Source: CATQHQ01 sp965243805 (GTDB lineage Bacteria; Gemmatimonadota; Gemmatimonadetes; Longimicrobiales; Gaopeijiaceae). From it: a DNA stretch of 64,000 bases. Both the position numbers and the translations under genes were made by a program. Location of the stretch: contig OZ251577.1 of NCBI GenBank assembly GCA_965243805.1, positions 620,001 to 684,000 on the forward strand. The letters are read 5' to 3'. Positions 1-7,858 of this stretch are shown piece by piece. The notes below the pieces were generated by a model. The model saw nothing but the letters and a program-made list of their open reading frames with translations. It searched no databases and was not told the origin of the DNA. Position 1 is the first letter of the stretch, and each line of letters starts with the position of its first letter.

Positions 1-134
1 CGGAAGGGCAGCCCGGTCAGCGACCTTCGACGCTTGTCGTCGCGTCGCCGTCGGCCTTGCTGCGTCTGGCGTCTGGGGCCCAGCGGCTTTGGCTGGGTGG
101 GAAGCTGGCCCACATCGATCTTGGTCGTGCTCAT
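1..134 (-). CDS. Hypothetical basic protein, N-terminal fragment
   Basis: The ATG at 134-132 overlaps the thiI stop codon as ATGA, a typical translational-coupling arrangement, and the frame stays open to the window edge, giving about 44 residues. The visible stretch begins MSTTKIDVGQLPTQPK and then becomes very basic, with runs such as GRRRRDDKRRR. I recognise no family. The overlap and open frame argue for a real gene at the end of the AKR-dehydratase-ThiI run, but most of it lies outside the window. Confidence 0.45.
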   Translation of the reverse strand, partial: MSTTKIDVGQLPTQPKPLGPRRQTQQGRRRRDDKRRRSLTGLPF

Positions 135-1633
135 GAGAGTGGGGCCAGGAAGGCGTCGGCAACGGGCGTTCGTATCCGCTCCTTCATGGCCTTGGTGCCG
201 CCCCGCAGCGAGTACGCCTCGTAGCCGGCGGTCTGGAGCACGTCGGCCAGCATCGTCGATTGGACGCCGTTGTCGCAAAAGAGCAGGTAGCTCCGGTCCT
301 TGTCCAGCGAGCCCGCCACTTCGGCAAAGTCGGCGGGGGCCACCCGGCGGGCGCTTGGCGCGCGCCAGCCGTCGTCCTGTTGCGGGAGCCGACAATCGAT
401 CACCAAGGCGCCTGGGGGAGGCTCGTCGATCCTCACGTAGTCCCGTGCCAAGTCGGCGCCTGCGACCGAGCACAACTCTCGCACGGCGCGCCCCGCCACG
501 GCTTGCGGGACCAGGGCGGGGTCCAGCGGCGCCTCCTCGTTGTCCACCGCTTGCACCTTCGCGGCTGTGACCGGTTTGCCTTGCAGGATGGCGCAGTACT
601 CCTTGATCCGCGCCGACAGGGCGGCTGTCCCAATCCGCTCCGCGAGCCGGATGATCTCGCTCTTGTCGAACCCCGCCAGCGGACGCAAGACCGGAAGCCC
701 CGCCACGGCCTCGATCGCCCGCAGGTTGGCGAGCGTCTGGGACGAGACTTGGCCCAGCGACTCGCCGGTCACGATCGCCTCGGCCCCCGTGTCCATTGCC
801 ACGCCCTCGGCAGCTCTGTACATGAGCCGCTTCAGCACGACTTGCCAGTAGCGCGGCGTCACGTCCCGTTGGAGCGCGGCCACCGGCTCGGCAAAGTCCA
901 ACAAGTGAATGCGCGGCTTGCTGCCGTAGCTCCACGAGTCGGCCAGCACTTTTGCCACTTGCACGACGGAGCGCTCGAACGCGGGACCGGCCAAGTTGCA
1001 GAACACGTACTCCAAGGCAACGCCGCGCTTGAGCATCAACCAAGCCGCAACGGCCGAGTCGAAGCCGCCGGAGACGAGGCACACGGCCTTCCCTTGGACG
1101 CCGGCAGGCAAGCCCCCCGGGCCCTCCACCCGACTTCCGAAGAGGTAGGCTTTGTCGTCGCGAACCTCGACCGACACCGTGACCTCCGGCGCCGACAGGT
1201 CCACCTGGCCGTACTCGTTGAGCGCAGCGCCCAACTGCACGCGCACGTCTTGGGAGGAAAAGGACTGGCGGCCCGCCCGACGGGCGGCAACGGCGTACTT
1301 GCGGCCTGTCACGGCACCCCGGTATGCGTCGTGGCCGGCCTTCACGATTGCATTCAGCTCCGCAGGTGCCACCGCGTCCACCCTGGAGAACGACCCGATG
1401 CCGAAGACCCGCTCGGCGGCCCGCATCGCATCCGGTTCACGAGCCTCCACGAAGATGCGGTTCCATCGGTCGCTCACCTTGGCCTGGCCGCCGGCGGACT
1501 TCAGCGCGTCCGAGAGGTTGCGAGCCAGTCGTTTCTGAAAGCGTCGGCGAACGCGGTTGGACTTGCGAGTGAGCTCGGGAGCCAGTCGGACGATGAACAG
1601 CGCGTTGTCGCCTTCCGCCATTGCGCCGCCCAT
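131..1633 (-). CDS. thiI: tRNA 4-thiouridine synthase ThiI with C-terminal rhodanese domain
   Basis: Predicted cytoplasmic enzyme that adenylates U8 of tRNA and transfers sulfur to make 4-thiouridine; in some bacteria it also feeds thiamine thiazole synthesis. In the 500-residue reading a THUMP-type RNA-binding region covers about residues 60-170, a PP-loop ATP motif SGGFDS lies at 188-193, and a rhodanese-like domain occupies about 400-490. Both cysteines expected from E. coli ThiI appear present: one in KEYC at 347, and the persulfide cysteine in LFCDNG at 453. The ATG at 1633 shares one base with the stop of the upstream dehydratase (TGATG); an internal ATG at 1621 is an alternative start. 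No thiamine genes are adjacent, so tRNA modification is the safer role. Confidence 0.93.
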   Translation of the reverse strand: MGGAMAEGDNALFIVRLAPELTRKSNRVRRRFQKRLARNLSDALKSAGGQAKVSDRWNRIFVEAREPDAMRAAERVFGIGSFSRVDAVAPAELNAIVKAGHDAYRGAVTGRKYAVAARRAGRQSFSSQDVRVQLGAALNEYGQVDLSAPEVTVSVEVRDDKAYLFGSRVEGPGGLPAGVQGKAVCLVSGGFDSAVAAWLMLKRGVALEYVFCNLAGPAFERSVVQVAKVLADSWSYGSKPRIHLLDFAEPVAALQRDVTPRYWQVVLKRLMYRAAEGVAMDTGAEAIVTGESLGQVSSQTLANLRAIEAVAGLPVLRPLAGFDKSEIIRLAERIGTAALSARIKEYCAILQGKPVTAAKVQAVDNEEAPLDPALVPQAVAGRAVRELCSVAGADLARDYVRIDEPPPGALVIDCRLPQQDDGWRAPSARRVAPADFAEVAGSLDKDRSYLLFCDNGVQSTMLADVLQTAGYEAYSLRGGTKAMKERIRTPVADAFLAPLS

Positions 1634-2685
1634 CAGTTCCAGGAGAGGCCGCGCAACTTCTCCACATCCAGGTTGCCGCCGCTCAGGACGCATACGGTCT
1701 TGGTCCCCGCCGGAGCGTCCACCAGCCCCTCCAGCAGCGCGGCCACGGGAGACGCCGCGGCGCCTTCGGTCACCAGCTTGGCCCGGGTCATGAGCCAGAG
1801 CACGGCGTCGAAGATGCGGGCGTCGGGCAGGGTCGCGATCTCGTCCACGAAGCGGGAGACCACGGAGCGCGTGTTCTGGCCGACCCGCTTCACCCGCAGA
1901 CCGTCGATCACGCAATCCACCTCGTCCAAGGTAATGCGCTGGCCCGCCTTCACGCTCTCCTTCATTGCGGGCGCACCGGAGGATTCGACACCGATCACCC
2001 GCACCTCCGGGGAGACGGCCTTCACAGCCATTGACACGCCCGAGATCAGTCCCCCGCCCCCGATCGGCACGACCACCACCTCGGCGTCGGGCACGTCCTC
2101 CATGATCTCCAGGCCGACCGTTCCCTGCCCCGCGATCAGTTGCGGGTCGTCGAAGGGGTGGATGTAGGTCAGGCCCTCCGACTCCACCAGCTCCAGCGCC
2201 TTCTCGTTGGCCTCGTCCCAGATGCTGCCGTGAAGGACGACCTTGGCGCCGTAGCCCTCCGTGGCAGCCACCTTGGCGGGGGTGGCGTTTTCGGCCATGA
2301 CCACGACGGCCCGCACGCCGTACTGCCGCGCCGCCAGCGCGACGCCCTGGGAGTGGTTGCCGGCCGAGGAACAGATGACGCCCCGCGCTCGTTCCTCTTC
2401 CGACAGAAGGGCGATCTTGTTGAGCGGCCCGCGAACCTTGTACGAGCCGCCGCGTTGAAAGAGCTCGGCCTTGAGGCGCACATCGAAGCCGCTGGCCTCC
2501 GACAGGGAACGGTTGGTGAGGATCGGCGTGCGGTAGACGTAGGGGGCGACGTTCTGGCGCGCCGCCTGGAAGTCGGCCAGACCGAGGGAGAGCTCGGCGG
2601 CGGCCGGGCCGGCGCACTGGGCTTTGGACACGGACCCGTCGCTCACGAGCTGATCCCCGGCAATCGCATCGGCCCGCCCAGCCAT
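1633..2685 (-). CDS. Threonine dehydratase, catabolic type (PLP-dependent)
   Basis: A fold type II PLP enzyme predicted to convert threonine (or serine) to 2-oxobutyrate (or pyruvate) and ammonia. The PLP lysine is in GGSYKVRG at about residue 83, the phosphate-binding glycines in VPIGGGGLISG lie near 185, and SGGN is close to the C-terminus at about 335. At 350 residues it has only the catalytic domain and lacks the C-terminal ACT regulatory domains of biosynthetic IlvA, so it resembles TdcB-like or serine/threonine-type enzymes. The ATG at 2685, preceded by AAGGGG, overlaps the aldo/keto reductase gene by 43 bases. Serine racemase or a related ammonia-lyase is a possible alternative. Confidence 0.85.
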   Translation of the reverse strand: MAGRADAIAGDQLVSDGSVSKAQCAGPAAAELSLGLADFQAARQNVAPYVYRTPILTNRSLSEASGFDVRLKAELFQRGGSYKVRGPLNKIALLSEEERARGVICSSAGNHSQGVALAARQYGVRAVVVMAENATPAKVAATEGYGAKVVLHGSIWDEANEKALELVESEGLTYIHPFDDPQLIAGQGTVGLEIMEDVPDAEVVVVPIGGGGLISGVSMAVKAVSPEVRVIGVESSGAPAMKESVKAGQRITLDEVDCVIDGLRVKRVGQNTRSVVSRFVDEIATLPDARIFDAVLWLMTRAKLVTEGAAASPVAALLEGLVDAPAGTKTVCVLSGGNLDVEKLRGLSWN

Positions 2686-3659
2686 CCCCTTACCCCGTGG
2701 GGGCGGTAGGGCTCTTCCAACTCCCGCCGCTCGTCTTCCGTCAAGGTGAGCTCCACCGCCGCCGCGGCCCCGTCGATCTGCTCCACCTTGGTGAAGCCGA
2801 CGATCGGCGCCACCACCGCTGGCCGGGAGAGCAGCCACGCCAGCGCCACCTGCACCGGTTCCACCCCTCGGCGCTCGGCGACGCGGACGGTCGCGTCCAC
2901 TACGTCCCAGTCGGACTCGTGGTCGTAGAGGTGGTCCGCGAGCGGTGCGTCCGACTTGTCTCGTGGCGATGCGTCGTGGCGCCCCCGCCGGCGCTTCCCC
3001 GTCAGCAGGCCACGCGCCAGAGGCGACCAGGGGATCGCGCCCAGCCCTTGGTCGACGCACAGCGGCAGCATTTCGCGCTCCTCTTCCCGATACACGAGGT
3101 TGTAGTGGTTCTGCATGGAGACGAAGCGCGCCCAGCCGTTGCGCTCCGACACGGAGAGCGCCTTCATCAGCTCCCATGCAAACATGGAGCTGGCACCGAT
3201 ATAGAGGACCTTTCCCTGGCGCACCAGCTGGTCGAGCGCGGCAAGAGTCTCCTCCACGGGCGTGTTCGGATCGGCGCGGTGGACCTGGTAGAGGTCGATC
3301 CGGTCGACGCCCAGCCGGCGCAAGCTGGCCTCGCACGACTGGACCACGTGCTTGCGGGAGAGGCCGACCCGGTTCGGGCCGTCGCCCATCTTCAGCCTGA
3401 CCTTGGTCGCCACCACCGCCTCGTCCCGGTTCGCGTACTCCCGCACGGCCTTGCCCGTGATCGCCTCGCTGGCCCCCAGGGAGTATACGTCGGCAGTGTC
3501 GAAGAAGTTGACCCCCAGCTCCACTGCGCGCCGGAAGAACGGCATCGCGTCGTCCTCTTCCAGCACCCATGGACGCCACTTCTTGCTGCCGAAGCTCATG
3601 CAGCCGAGGGCGAGGCGAGAGACGACGAGACCGCTGTTTCCGAGTCTGGCGTATTGCAA
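2643..3659 (-). CDS. Aldo/keto reductase
   Basis: NAD(P)H-dependent carbonyl reductase of the TIM-barrel aldo/keto reductase superfamily, 338 residues. The catalytic tetrad is complete: Asp54 in FFDT, Tyr59, Lys86 in VVATK and His127 in YQVH. The C-terminal part (about 270-310) carries the usual cofactor-binding LSRPAVVAPIVGFTK segment. The start codon is TTG, not ATG; an AGGAG ribosome-binding site lies 7 bases upstream, which supports it. It is the first gene of the run with threonine dehydratase and thiI. The substrate cannot be inferred; the family is broad, and the closest remembered relatives are YajO/Tas-like oxidoreductases. Confidence 0.88.
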   Translation of the reverse strand: MQYARLGNSGLVVSRLALGCMSFGSKKWRPWVLEEDDAMPFFRRAVELGVNFFDTADVYSLGASEAITGKAVREYANRDEAVVATKVRLKMGDGPNRVGLSRKHVVQSCEASLRRLGVDRIDLYQVHRADPNTPVEETLAALDQLVRQGKVLYIGASSMFAWELMKALSVSERNGWARFVSMQNHYNLVYREEEREMLPLCVDQGLGAIPWSPLARGLLTGKRRRGRHDASPRDKSDAPLADHLYDHESDWDVVDATVRVAERRGVEPVQVALAWLLSRPAVVAPIVGFTKVEQIDGAAAAVELTLTEDERRELEEPYRPHGVRGWLGGPMRLPGISS

Positions 3660-3712
3660 GACGGGCTCCTGAAGGTGGGATGCGTGGGGCGGATCGGAAG
3701 GACGCAGGAATC

Positions 3713-3739
3713 ACTATAGCCCAAGCACCGCCCGTTCAA
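3713..3739 (-). promoter_or_regulatory. Putative sigma70-type promoter of the AKR-dehydratase-thiI run
   Basis: On the minus strand TTGAAC (3739-3734) is followed after 15 bases by TATAGT (3718-3713). Matches are 4/6 and 5/6 to the classical boxes, though the spacer is short. It lies about 55 bases ahead of the TTG start of the aldo/keto reductase, in the gap to the divergent DUF6884 gene. This assumes a housekeeping consensus similar to that of proteobacteria. Confidence 0.4.
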
Positions 3740-3820
3740 CAGGCGGGACAGGCGGCACAGTCGCGCTCCACTCGCGTTTCCCGCCCTTGCCAGGGCTGGC
3801 CGCTGGTCCCACTATACCCA

Positions 3821-4336
3821 ATGACCAACCCCAACACGCCCCGTTCCGCCTTCGCCGACATGTCCAACGCCAATACCTTCTCCCACGCCAACACTTTCGC
3901 CGACCTGCCCGACGCCGACCTTTGCCTCGTGCCCTGCGTCAAGACCAAGAAGGAGGTCGCGGCGCCCGCCCGAGAGCTGTACCAGTCGGACTACTTTCGC
4001 AAGATGCGCGCCGTGGTGGAGCGAGCCGGCTGGCAGTGGTGCATACTGTCGGCAAAGCACGGGCTGGTGGAGCCGGACCAGGTCGTCGCACCCTACGACA
4101 AGACGCTCAACAAAGGCATGACGGTCGGCGAGCGTCGCGAGTGGGCTCGCAGGGTGATGACTGCCCTGGAACCTCGCCTGTCCGAGGTCCGCTCGGTCGT
4201 GGTCTTCACCAGCAAGAGGTACCAGGAGTTCTTGGCTCCGGCGCTGGAGGAACGCGGAATCACGGTCCACGATCCCATGAAGGGCATGGGGTTCGGCAAG
4301 CGCAAGCAGTGGCTGGGCGCGCTGCTGAAGCACTAG
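3821..4336 (+). CDS. DUF6884 domain protein
   Basis: A protein of up to 171 residues whose conserved core starts at LCLVPCVKTKK and includes LYQSDYFRKMR, ILSAKHGLVEPD and a final GKRKQWLGALL. These are features I associate with DUF6884, a small domain found alone or near nucleic-acid-related genes; its activity is not established to my knowledge. The Cys in VPCVKTK and the Ser-Ala-Lys-His motif look like an active-site set, which is inference. The start is uncertain: ATG 3821 and in-frame ATG 3860 are both before the conserved core, and the intervening residues (repeats of NANTF/HANTF) look non-conserved. It is divergent from the aldo/keto reductase and followed by an unrelated secreted peptidase. 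Confidence 0.75.
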   Translation: MTNPNTPRSAFADMSNANTFSHANTFADLPDADLCLVPCVKTKKEVAAPARELYQSDYFRKMRAVVERAGWQWCILSAKHGLVEPDQVVAPYDKTLNKGMTVGERREWARRVMTALEPRLSEVRSVVVFTSKRYQEFLAPALEERGITVHDPMKGMGFGKRKQWLGALLKH

Positions 4337-4384
4337 CTTCACGCCCCCAAGTCAGACCACATCTTTACGCCGCGGAGGCAATGA

Positions 4385-6523
4385 ATGTCACCAGTCCCGA
4401 TCGCTAAACCTTCCGTCCCTGCCATCCTGCTCGCCGTCTCGCTCCTGGCAACCGGCATCCCCGGATTGGCCCCTGCGGCCCAGGCCGCTCAGGCCGCCCA
4501 GCAGGAAGACGCCTACATCTGGCTGGAGGAAGTCGAGGGCGAGCGTGCGTTGGGATGGGCCGTCGAACGCAGCGAGGCGACGCTGAGCGAGTTCGAGGCG
4601 CTCCCCGTCTTCGGCGAACTGGAGTCGGCGGCGCTGGAGGTGCTGGCGTCGTCAGATCGGATCGCTTATCCGAGCATCCGGGGCAATCACATCTACAACT
4701 ACTGGTCGGATGCTGACCAGCCCCGAGGCGTCTATCGACGGACGACTTGGGACTCCTACCTCTCGGGCGACCCGTCGTGGGAGACCGTCTTGGACATAGA
4801 CGCGCTCGCCGACGAGGAAGGCGTGCCTTGGGCGTACCGGGGGATGTCGTGCTTGGAGCCGGCATACCGACATTGCATGGTCTCCCTGTCCCGAGGCGGC
4901 GCAGATGCGGTGGAGACTCGGGAGTTCGACCTGGAGACGACGACGTTTGCCGACGGCGGGTTCTTTCTGCCCGAAGCCAAGGGAGGCGCGGCGTTCGTGG
5001 ACTCGGAGACCGTGATCGTGGCCACCGACTTCGGCTCCGGCACCATGACGACCTCCGGCTACCCTCGCCAAGCCCGGCTTTGGAAGCGCGGCACGCCGCT
5101 CGCCGACGCCCCCGTGATCTTCGAAGCCAGCGACGACGACATGGCAGTCTTCACCGGCACCTGGAAGGTTGGGGACAACACCTACGGCGCAGTTACGCAC
5201 CTCCAGACGATCTTCGAGAGCACGACCTACTTGGTCATGGACGGCGAACTGGTGCGGATCGACACCCCGCCGGACGCATCCACCTTCATCTCCGGGGACC
5301 ACTTGGTCGTGCGCACCGTGTCCGAGTGGACGGTGGGCGACCAGACGTTCGCGCCGGCCACCGTCGTGGCCACCAACGTACATGACTTCCTGGCCGGGGA
5401 GCGCGACTTTCAGGTCGTCGCCGAGTCCAGCGGCAAGAGGATCGTGCAGGGCGCCTCGGCGACAAGGGACCACTTGCTGGTCGGCGTGCTGGACAATGTG
5501 CAGGGCGAACTGTGGCGCTACGCTTGGGAAGACGGCCAGTGGTCCGGCGAGAAGCTACCGGCGCCGCCGATGGGATCGGTGGGCGTGGTGGCAACCGACG
5601 AGCGCTCGAACCGCTTCTTCTTCACCTACAGCGGCTTCACGCAACCCACCACGTTGTACCTGTCCGAAGAAGACGGTTCGGTCCGCCAAGTGCGGCAGCT
5701 GCCCGAGATGTTCGACGCCGAAGGGCTTGTCGTGGAGCAGCATCACGTTGCGTCGGCGGACGGCACCGAGATTCCGTTCTTCGTCGTGCACAAAGAAGGC
5801 ATCGCCCACGACGGCGGCAACCCGACGCTGCTGACGGCATACGGTGGCTTCCAGATCCCCCGCACCGCCGGTTACGACGCTCTGGCGGGCAAGGCGTGGA
5901 TGGAGCGCGGCGGCGTTTACGTGCTGGCCAACATCCGGGGCGGCGGCGAGTTCGGCCCCTCGTGGTGGACGGCGGCACTCAAGGAGAACCGGCAGCGGGC
6001 CTACGACGACTTCCTTGCTGTTGCGGAGTGGCTGGTCGATCACGGCCTCACTTCGCCGGAGCACCTGGGCATACAGGGCGGCTCCAACGGCGGGCTCTTG
6101 GTGGGCGTGGCAATGACCCAGCGCCCGGACCTCTTCAACGCCGTGGTGGCCCAGGTCCCCCTGCTGGACATGCGGCGCTACCACGAGCTGCTGGCGGGCG
6201 CCAGCTGGATGGCCGAGTACGGCAACCCCGACGATCCCGACGACTGGGCCTACATCGGTGAATACTCGCCTTATCAGAACGTAAAGCCGACTTTACAGTA
6301 CCCTCGCGCACTCTTCACGACCACGACCCGCGACGACCGAGTCCACCCTGGACATGCCCGCAAGATGGCAGCGAAGATGACCGAGATGGGCCACGACGTC
6401 CTCTACTTCGAGAACACGGAGGGCGGGCACGGCGCCGGGGTCACCCCAGCCCAGCGCGCCAAGATGTACGCGCTCGTGTACGCGTACTTGTGGACGCAGC
6501 TCGGGGAGCGCGGCGTGTCGTGA
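4385..6523 (+). CDS. Secreted prolyl oligopeptidase family S9A peptidase
   Basis: A 712-residue serine peptidase predicted to cleave short peptides, often after proline, in the periplasm. It has a signal peptide (about 1-35, ending near AAQAAQA), a long seven-bladed beta-propeller region, and a C-terminal alpha/beta-hydrolase domain. The catalytic residues are visible: Ser567 in GGSNGGLL, an Asp in the DDRV motif at about 650, and His682 in EGGHGAG. The length matches S9A enzymes with a leader. GGAGG precedes the ATG at 4385. A second S9 peptidase lies at 46706, but it is a lipoprotein and only distantly similar. The preceding DUF6884 gene ends about 50 bases upstream and need not be functionally linked. 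Confidence 0.93.
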   Translation: MSPVPIAKPSVPAILLAVSLLATGIPGLAPAAQAAQAAQQEDAYIWLEEVEGERALGWAVERSEATLSEFEALPVFGELESAALEVLASSDRIAYPSIRGNHIYNYWSDADQPRGVYRRTTWDSYLSGDPSWETVLDIDALADEEGVPWAYRGMSCLEPAYRHCMVSLSRGGADAVETREFDLETTTFADGGFFLPEAKGGAAFVDSETVIVATDFGSGTMTTSGYPRQARLWKRGTPLADAPVIFEASDDDMAVFTGTWKVGDNTYGAVTHLQTIFESTTYLVMDGELVRIDTPPDASTFISGDHLVVRTVSEWTVGDQTFAPATVVATNVHDFLAGERDFQVVAESSGKRIVQGASATRDHLLVGVLDNVQGELWRYAWEDGQWSGEKLPAPPMGSVGVVATDERSNRFFFTYSGFTQPTTLYLSEEDGSVRQVRQLPEMFDAEGLVVEQHHVASADGTEIPFFVVHKEGIAHDGGNPTLLTAYGGFQIPRTAGYDALAGKAWMERGGVYVLANIRGGGEFGPSWWTAALKENRQRAYDDFLAVAEWLVDHGLTSPEHLGIQGGSNGGLLVGVAMTQRPDLFNAVVAQVPLLDMRRYHELLAGASWMAEYGNPDDPDDWAYIGEYSPYQNVKPTLQYPRALFTTTTRDDRVHPGHARKMAAKMTEMGHDVLYFENTEGGHGAGVTPAQRAKMYALVYAYLWTQLGERGVS

Positions 6524-6597
6524 GGTGCCGAGACGCCCGGTGAAGCCGTCGGGGCTGACTCAATGATGCCGTCAGGGCCGACTCGAGCGGTCACGCC

Positions 6598-7833
6598 GTG
6601 ACCAAAGCCGAACTCCTGGAGATCGTCGCCGGCGGCGAAAGTTCGGGCGTCGAATTCAAGCGTGACAAAGTGCGCCCCGAGCAACTTGCCAAGGAGATCG
6701 TCGCACTGGCCAACTTCCAGGGCGGTCGCGTCTTGCTCGGCGTGGAAGACGACGGCTCGATCAGCGGCGTTCAGCGGCCCGACATCGAGCGATGGGTGAT
6801 GGACACAGTGTTCGGCCAGGTCGTGCACCCGACGATCATCCCCTACTACGAAGAAGTGGAGGTGGGGGACGGCCTGCGTGTGGCCGTGATCACAGTGGAG
6901 CAGGGCGTGACCAAGCCCTACGTGGTGCGCACCCCGGGCCGCGAGGACGTTTATGTGCGGATCGGCAGCACGTCGCGACTGGCTACACGCGAGCAACAGG
7001 CGCAGCTCTTCGCCGCCGGAGGACTTGTGCAAGCGGACCTGATGCCAGTGTCCGGCAGCGAGCTCGGCGACCTGAGCAAGGAGCGGATGGAGGACTACTT
7101 GGTCACCTTCCTTCGCCACGACGGTCCGCCCCAAGACGACGATGCATGGCACCAACGACTTGTCGCGCTCGGATTCATGACCGAGCGTCCAAAAGGGCCG
7201 CCCCTGTGCACGGTGGGCGGCTTGTTGCTGTTCGGCTACCGTCCCCGTCGGCTATTGCGAACCGCAGGCGTCCGCTGGATGTGCTTTCGGGGCACCGACA
7301 AAGACTACGACGCCCTGGACGACCAGTTGATCAACGGCCCCATGGTCGGCCTGTGGCGGGTCGTGGGCGGCGGCAGACAGCTTGCGGAGACAGGCGTGGT
7401 CGAGCGCCTCATGGACGCCATGCGTCCGTTTGTGTCGGAGGAGACCGCCGACATGGCCAAGTCGTTTCGTCGGGAGCGGCGGTGGCACTACCCGCCGGAC
7501 GCCATGCGCGAAGGCGTCGTCAACGCGCTTGCCCACCGGGACTGGTCGTGCAACGCCGACATCGAAGTCGTCCGCTACGCCGACCGAGTGGAGGTGACAA
7601 GCCCTGGTGCGATGCCGAACGACATGACTGTGGCCAAGATGATTGCGGGCCAGCGCGTCTCGCGCAACACGCTGATCTCCGACGTGCTGCGCGACTACGG
7701 CTACTCGGACGCTCGCGGGATGGGCGTGCGCACCAAGATCATTCCCTTGATGCAACAGCAGAACGGCGTGGACCCGGAGTTCGAGGCGACGTCGGGCTAC
7801 CTGAAGTTGACGTTGCCGCGGAGAGCGGGCTGA
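6598..7833 (+). CDS. AlbA_2/Schlafen-type putative transcriptional regulator with ATP-binding C-terminal region
   Basis: A 411-residue protein starting at GTG. Residues about 10-125 match the AlbA_2 (Schlafen-like) domain, with the diagnostic ESSGVEFKRD and a GGRVLLGVEDDG strand-turn. The later part contains the conserved HHYPPDAMREGVVNALAHRDW-like segment (seen here as YPPDAMREGVVNALAHRDW at about residue 300) and a GHKL-ATPase-like N-box, as in proteins annotated as ATP-dependent DNA helicase RecG-related or divergent-AAA regulators. Such proteins are usually called DNA-binding or RNA-binding regulators; the ligand is unknown. It sits 74 bases after the S9 peptidase and 25 before the TonB receptor. 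No clear ribosome-binding site supports the GTG, so the start is tentative. Confidence 0.8.
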   Translation: MTKAELLEIVAGGESSGVEFKRDKVRPEQLAKEIVALANFQGGRVLLGVEDDGSISGVQRPDIERWVMDTVFGQVVHPTIIPYYEEVEVGDGLRVAVITVEQGVTKPYVVRTPGREDVYVRIGSTSRLATREQQAQLFAAGGLVQADLMPVSGSELGDLSKERMEDYLVTFLRHDGPPQDDDAWHQRLVALGFMTERPKGPPLCTVGGLLLFGYRPRRLLRTAGVRWMCFRGTDKDYDALDDQLINGPMVGLWRVVGGGRQLAETGVVERLMDAMRPFVSEETADMAKSFRRERRWHYPPDAMREGVVNALAHRDWSCNADIEVVRYADRVEVTSPGAMPNDMTVAKMIAGQRVSRNTLISDVLRDYGYSDARGMGVRTKIIPLMQQQNGVDPEFEATSGYLKLTLPRRAG

Positions 7834-7858
7834 ACGGAGCAGGACAGGGCTGACCAAG

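Noticed and set aside
260..2167. 635-residue plus-strand ORF
   Set aside because: Antisense to thiI and threonine dehydratase, which have complete catalytic motifs.
3813..3818. TATACC as a -10 box for the DUF6884 gene
   Set aside because: It lies three bases before the first ATG and would need leaderless transcription or the later ATG; the -35 spacing (20 bases) is poor.
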